A DNA stretch of 64,000 nt from Nautilus pompilius (lineage: Eukaryota > Mollusca > Cephalopoda > Nautilida > Nautilidae), in NCBI GenBank assembly GCA_018389105.1, contig JACATO010001039.1:135001-199000 (forward strand), given 5' to 3'. Shown here piece by piece: positions 59,932 to 64,000 of the stretch. The notes under the pieces were generated by a model. The model did not search any database. It had not been told where the DNA came from and worked only from the letters and a program-made list of their open reading frames with translations. The translations under genes were made by a program, and so were the position numbers. Position 1 is the first letter of the stretch; every line of letters begins with the position of its first letter.

Positions 59932-62900
59932 ACCGCCTTCGGCAAGAGAGTCATCAGACCAAAGCCTTCCTAGATAAAAAAAAGAAGAGAGAGACTGGCG
60001 CTGTGCGAACATATAATGAAATTTGTATTTAAAAATAATTTTTGAAAAACGTGACAGAATTTTTTTTTTAAAAAATTACATCACAGAAATTGTGATCGGT
60101 TATTCCCCTTGCGACTGTTCCACAAATAAGAAATACGCAACACCGTTTAGAGAAGATAATCTGTTGTTTAATGTATACCTGTTAAGTTACTTTTGTTGAT
60201 GGCTGTCAAGGAAGATTTGCATTTGTACTGGCTTTGGAATATATCTACCACTAACGGCGTACCTTTACTTAAACATGATCAAAAATGACCTGATAAGGAA
60301 TAATAATAACAGTAATAACGAACTTTGTTTTCTGAGCTAGAGAGAAAAACTCTTAGAATATTTAAATCGGCAGATATGTATATATAAGTGAACAAATAAC
60401 AGAAAAAAGAAAAGATTTTTCACTTGGCAGAATATTAAAGAATGTCTTCCAAACTCGGCCGTCGACCTGTAGCAGTTTACCATTTCTCCGGCTTTTCGAA
60501 GAGTCAAGACCTTTTCCGACTAGAGAGAGTTAACTTCCGTTTGTTTTTCTTTTTTTTTACAGCTCATCTAAATTACCCATAATGCTTCAGCTCACTATCA
60601 AGTTTTCTTATGGAGAAATTCGTCCTTATTATCGCTTCACCGTCAGCCACGGCTCATTGGCAACAATGCGCTTTGTTTTGTCTCTTTTCTAACTCCTGAC
60701 AACATGGCCGCCGTTTGACGATTAAAGTGCGGAGCAGCGGCAAATGGAATCATATTGTTACAAGAATCTGTTTTTATGTCATTTGTCAATTCAATTTTCA
60801 GTTTACTTCAATAAAAATAAAACATTAATTTAATTTGAATTTTCAATTTTCTTGCCATGAAAATTGATTTAATTTTTTAACTTCTCAGCGTCGCACCAAG
60901 TGAAAACGGAAATTGCCGTTCAGCGAGAAGCTGATTGGAAACGAAAGAATACGAATTTTACTTGAAAAAATACACTTTTATGAAATTAGTCTCAATTCTC
61001 TATTAATTCATTTTCCTATTTCGCAATGAAGCAATATCTTCATATAAAGTGTCTTCAGAAATTCGCCAATGAATAATGAAACTTTCAGAAAAATATCACG
61101 TTTGAAAACAACAGCAGGAACGCAGAATGTATCCCATACTGTCTTTTGCCATTACTACTGAAATTAATATTCCACTGTGGAAATTTAATTGCGCGTAGAA
61201 ATTAAACGATGCAAATTATATGAAAAATTTATTCGCCAGAGTATAAAAAAAATAATATTTTTTTTTTTTTTTTTAGAAAAAATGGAGATTTCTTCGGTTC
61301 AGCTTCAAACGGCTCCATTCAGTGTGGATTCCGTGAAATAGAGTCTTACCAGCGGAAACCTCTCCACAAATCAGGGTTATTAAAACCCTGACGATTCCTG
61401 GAGTTTTCTAAAACCTTTTATTCGTTTTCATAACCACGTGGTCGAAAGAGATTACTTTCGGTAACAGAACCTGAAGACCGACCGACTGGCCCCGTGTTTC
61501 TGACCAACAAAGCCCCATTACCCCCCCCCCTGGCAGACGTGCATGGAACTCACATTCTTAAGCACTAAAAGATAGATAAACGAGTATTTTATGTACGCGT
61601 AATTTATTATGGTGTGTATCAGAGAACATCAAGCCGATCTCGTGTGGTACGGCCGGGTGGAACAGACCGGAACGGAGCGGAGAGCAACTGCATAGAGAGG
61701 TCGCGGGGGGGGGGATATCTATAACTGCCGACCGTAGCCGTCGCTGGAACGCAGCATCACAAATCAGGACGTTCTGGTGTTGGAAGTCTGGTTCCAGCCT
61801 GTCTCGCCGTCTATCACGTTCACCTGTAAAGTTCTGGGCGTGTGAGTAACCAAACGTGAGGCAGCATCATGAGGAAAAAGTTGCGAAACTCAAAATAGGC
61901 CGCAGAGAAAAAAACCCGGATGCTGCTTTATATGATGACGCTTTCCAAAGAGCTCTAATTAAAAGATAGCAAGGAGGACTGAGTTATAATATATATATAG
62001 TGAGCAGTAAATTCTCCACACGGTTTCGGTAAAACAACCACGACGCCAGAGAATTCCAATGATCAATTATGCGGTGAATAGATCGACGATTCTGATTGGA
62101 TGCCGCCATTCACGAGCAAAACCGTTACAAACTCCCAACCCCCCCCTTTTTTTTTCTGCGAAAATTCTATCTGGATCACGCGCAACAATTTTCGTCGGCT
62201 GGCAAAAAAAAAAAAAAAAAAAAGGGGGAGGGTCTGTCGCGTGCGGCCGACTTCGAGAAAGCAGGGGCCAGGGGACGTGGCGAGTCCGGGTCGCGGTAAA
62301 AGTAAAACCCGAGTTCTAACCAGATAAGAGAACCCGTCGTCATTCGTTGAGGAAGTAGACGCGCTCGATACCGTGGGCTTGATGGCATTAAAACTTACGG
62401 CCTTCAGCTGAAGGACGAACACCCGACTAAAGTTCAATCTGCTAATTAACCTGTAATCATTTTCCAGCTGGCAGCCGCTCGACAGAAACCGAAGTGACAG
62501 TGCGATAGAATCGGATTTAGAAAAAAACATTGTTAACCATAAATGGAGCAAAACCCTGGCAGCAGGCGGAGCATCACGTGGAGACGTTGGTAATCCTTGT
62601 CACTTACATAATGAATTTACGCTCTTCTCTCCTCTACGGGGATGGAGTTGTATGAGCCGCAAAGCTTCCACGGCTTCTTGTAATAACCAAATTAAATTAA
62701 ACTAAAACAGTTGTTTTGGGAGGTTTTACAAACAGAATTACCTTTGTGGCTACGTGATAAATAACAAAAAGGAGATCCGAGTTTCTTATATGAAATACCC
62801 GACTTCCTTCCAACGGTTAATTGTGTGCGCGCGTTTCGATTACCAAACTAAACCTCTTGGTCTTTAAAAATTCTTTCGTCTTTCCGTATGGAAGTGGAAC

Positions 62901-64000
62901 TAATAAATCTACAGTCTTTCTTAGAAGTTTGCCTTTGACGGTACACCGCCGGAAACCACATAAACGGATCGGATCGCCTTTTGGCAAAATCACGCCGAAT
63001 ATAAAATCCGTGAAAACAAAATTTTTTTCCCTCTTGATCCTAAGAAACTGGCCAGCGCGTTTTAAAATGGCTTTTAAACGTTAGCGACAGCTTTATCGGC
63101 ACAGTCGCGATAATAATTAAGCTCACCCACTAAAGCAAAATGGAATTTTCCTTTTCTCAGCCATCCACGGGTCTATTAGACGGCTTCTATCTAAACTACA
63201 GCCTCGCTCTCAGTTCTGCGACGTCATTTCCGGCACTCTGACGTTGTTGCTGTCCGAAAGCTACTATGATTTAAAATTATAAAGCGGATGTAATTAGAAA
63301 AATTATAGTGGTATCGCGTTTGTGCGTAATGAAGTTCTTGCTTCTTTCCAAAAGTCTTCGATACTTCTACCTATTATAAAAGAGACTAATTTCGGGTGAA
63401 ATACAAGACGGAGAGCACACAGTGGTTTTAAATGCCTATTAAAGTAAATCTGTATGGTACCTGAAGCCTTTGTAGCTGCTAATAATTAATAAACGTTCCC
63501 ACAATGCACTGCTACAAAGACGGACAACCTGCTCAGCCCCTGTATGATTCCGCTAGAATTTATGATGCAGATCTTTAGTATTTAAGAAGTTGGCTAAACA
63601 GCATCCCCTTTTACAGGTGAATTGAGTGCACATTGACATCTCAAAAAACTAAATCTGGTAAAACGGGTTGGCCGATGAGAGGAACAGAAGCCTTATCGGA
63701 ATGTAGACACTGAGAAAGCCGTGCTTAGCCGCTAGAATCGATGCTTTTTAAAGAAGCTCTACTTTCGTTTAAAGGAAGATATTCACGTTGTGAACGACGA
63801 CAAAATCTGTCATAAATGATTAGAAAATTATTTTGATCGTTAATCTTCATGGGGGATACAGAAAGAGCTTATGTATTTCCATATTCTTCGGCAAATAACT
63901 TTGGAGCGCAAAACGCCGACGTGGACAGACTGACTAAAATAAGACTTATAGCGATTTAGAAGTTTTTAATTCCGGATATTTAATGAAATATGTGAAGAAG
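59929..64000. other. Noncoding, AT-rich tail of the window
   Basis: Very AT-rich at 60040-60420 and 60760-61280. A strong acceptor-like TTTCTTTTTTTTTACAG ends at 60560, and CAACATGGCCGCCG near 60702 resembles a YY1 element, but no exon could be closed. A hairpin TCAGGGTT/AACCCTGA lies at 61371-61391. Homopolymer runs occur near 61258, 61689 and 62205. No gene recognised. Confidence 0.45.

Overview
The window looks like noncoding DNA from an animal nuclear genome. It has no bacterial gene layout, no rRNA, no convincing intact tRNA, and no open frame whose product I recognise. It is dense in microsatellites, minisatellites and short tRNA-derived or MITE-like fragments, on a moderately AT-rich background with islands of higher GC. 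The style, with long (GA)n tracts, GA-linked minisatellites and SINE-like fragments, fits a marine invertebrate such as a mollusc. That is a low-confidence inference, because no protein or RNA marker confirms it. The window could be intergenic or lie inside very long introns.

The strongest theme is one composite repeat family. (GA)n runs are joined to tandem copies of a roughly 21-25 bp unit built on TGACGTCA (a perfect cAMP-response-element octamer), followed by GTAC and a purine run. It occurs at about 5.6, 19.95, 30.1, 50.5 and 59.4 kb, with a probable decayed sixth copy at 46.8 kb. At 19.97 and 59.39 kb it is organised as a 69-bp higher-order unit of three monomers. Plain GA/GGAGAT tracts without the CRE unit lie at 8.2-8.95, 9.3, 29.1, 38.7, 41.0, 44.3, 47.6 and 59.9 kb. 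Most have the purine strand on +.

Region by region: 0-5 kb is mostly unremarkable, with a SINE remnant at 1.3-1.44 kb. 5-9.4 kb holds a CRE-GA array and a 740-bp purine tract. 9.8-10.8 kb is a satellite of 64-bp units, each itself two 32-bp halves. 13-16 kb is GC-richer, with a perfect hairpin and weak promoter or first-exon signals. 19.9-20.9 kb has the CRE array and TTA/GTA repeats. 23.07-23.21 kb has three tandem AGGGGGCGC-type (CTCF-core-like) motifs. 34.28-34.56 kb has three 92-bp repeats, each holding a splice-donor-like site. 39.3-39.6 kb is a 40/80-bp dimeric minisatellite. 41.6 kb has a TTAA-flanked MITE candidate. 47.6-48.1 kb is a purine tract. 52.12-52.17 kb is a well-formed 45-nt exon candidate. 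53.8-54.3 kb is a CA-rich higher-order array. 57.6-58.9 kb looks like decayed coding sequence. 59.1-59.5 kb combines a hairpin, a palindrome, a G-run and a CRE array.

No set of genes working together can be described. Long frames of RE or SL repeats are by-products of GA/CT tracts and are not annotated as genes.
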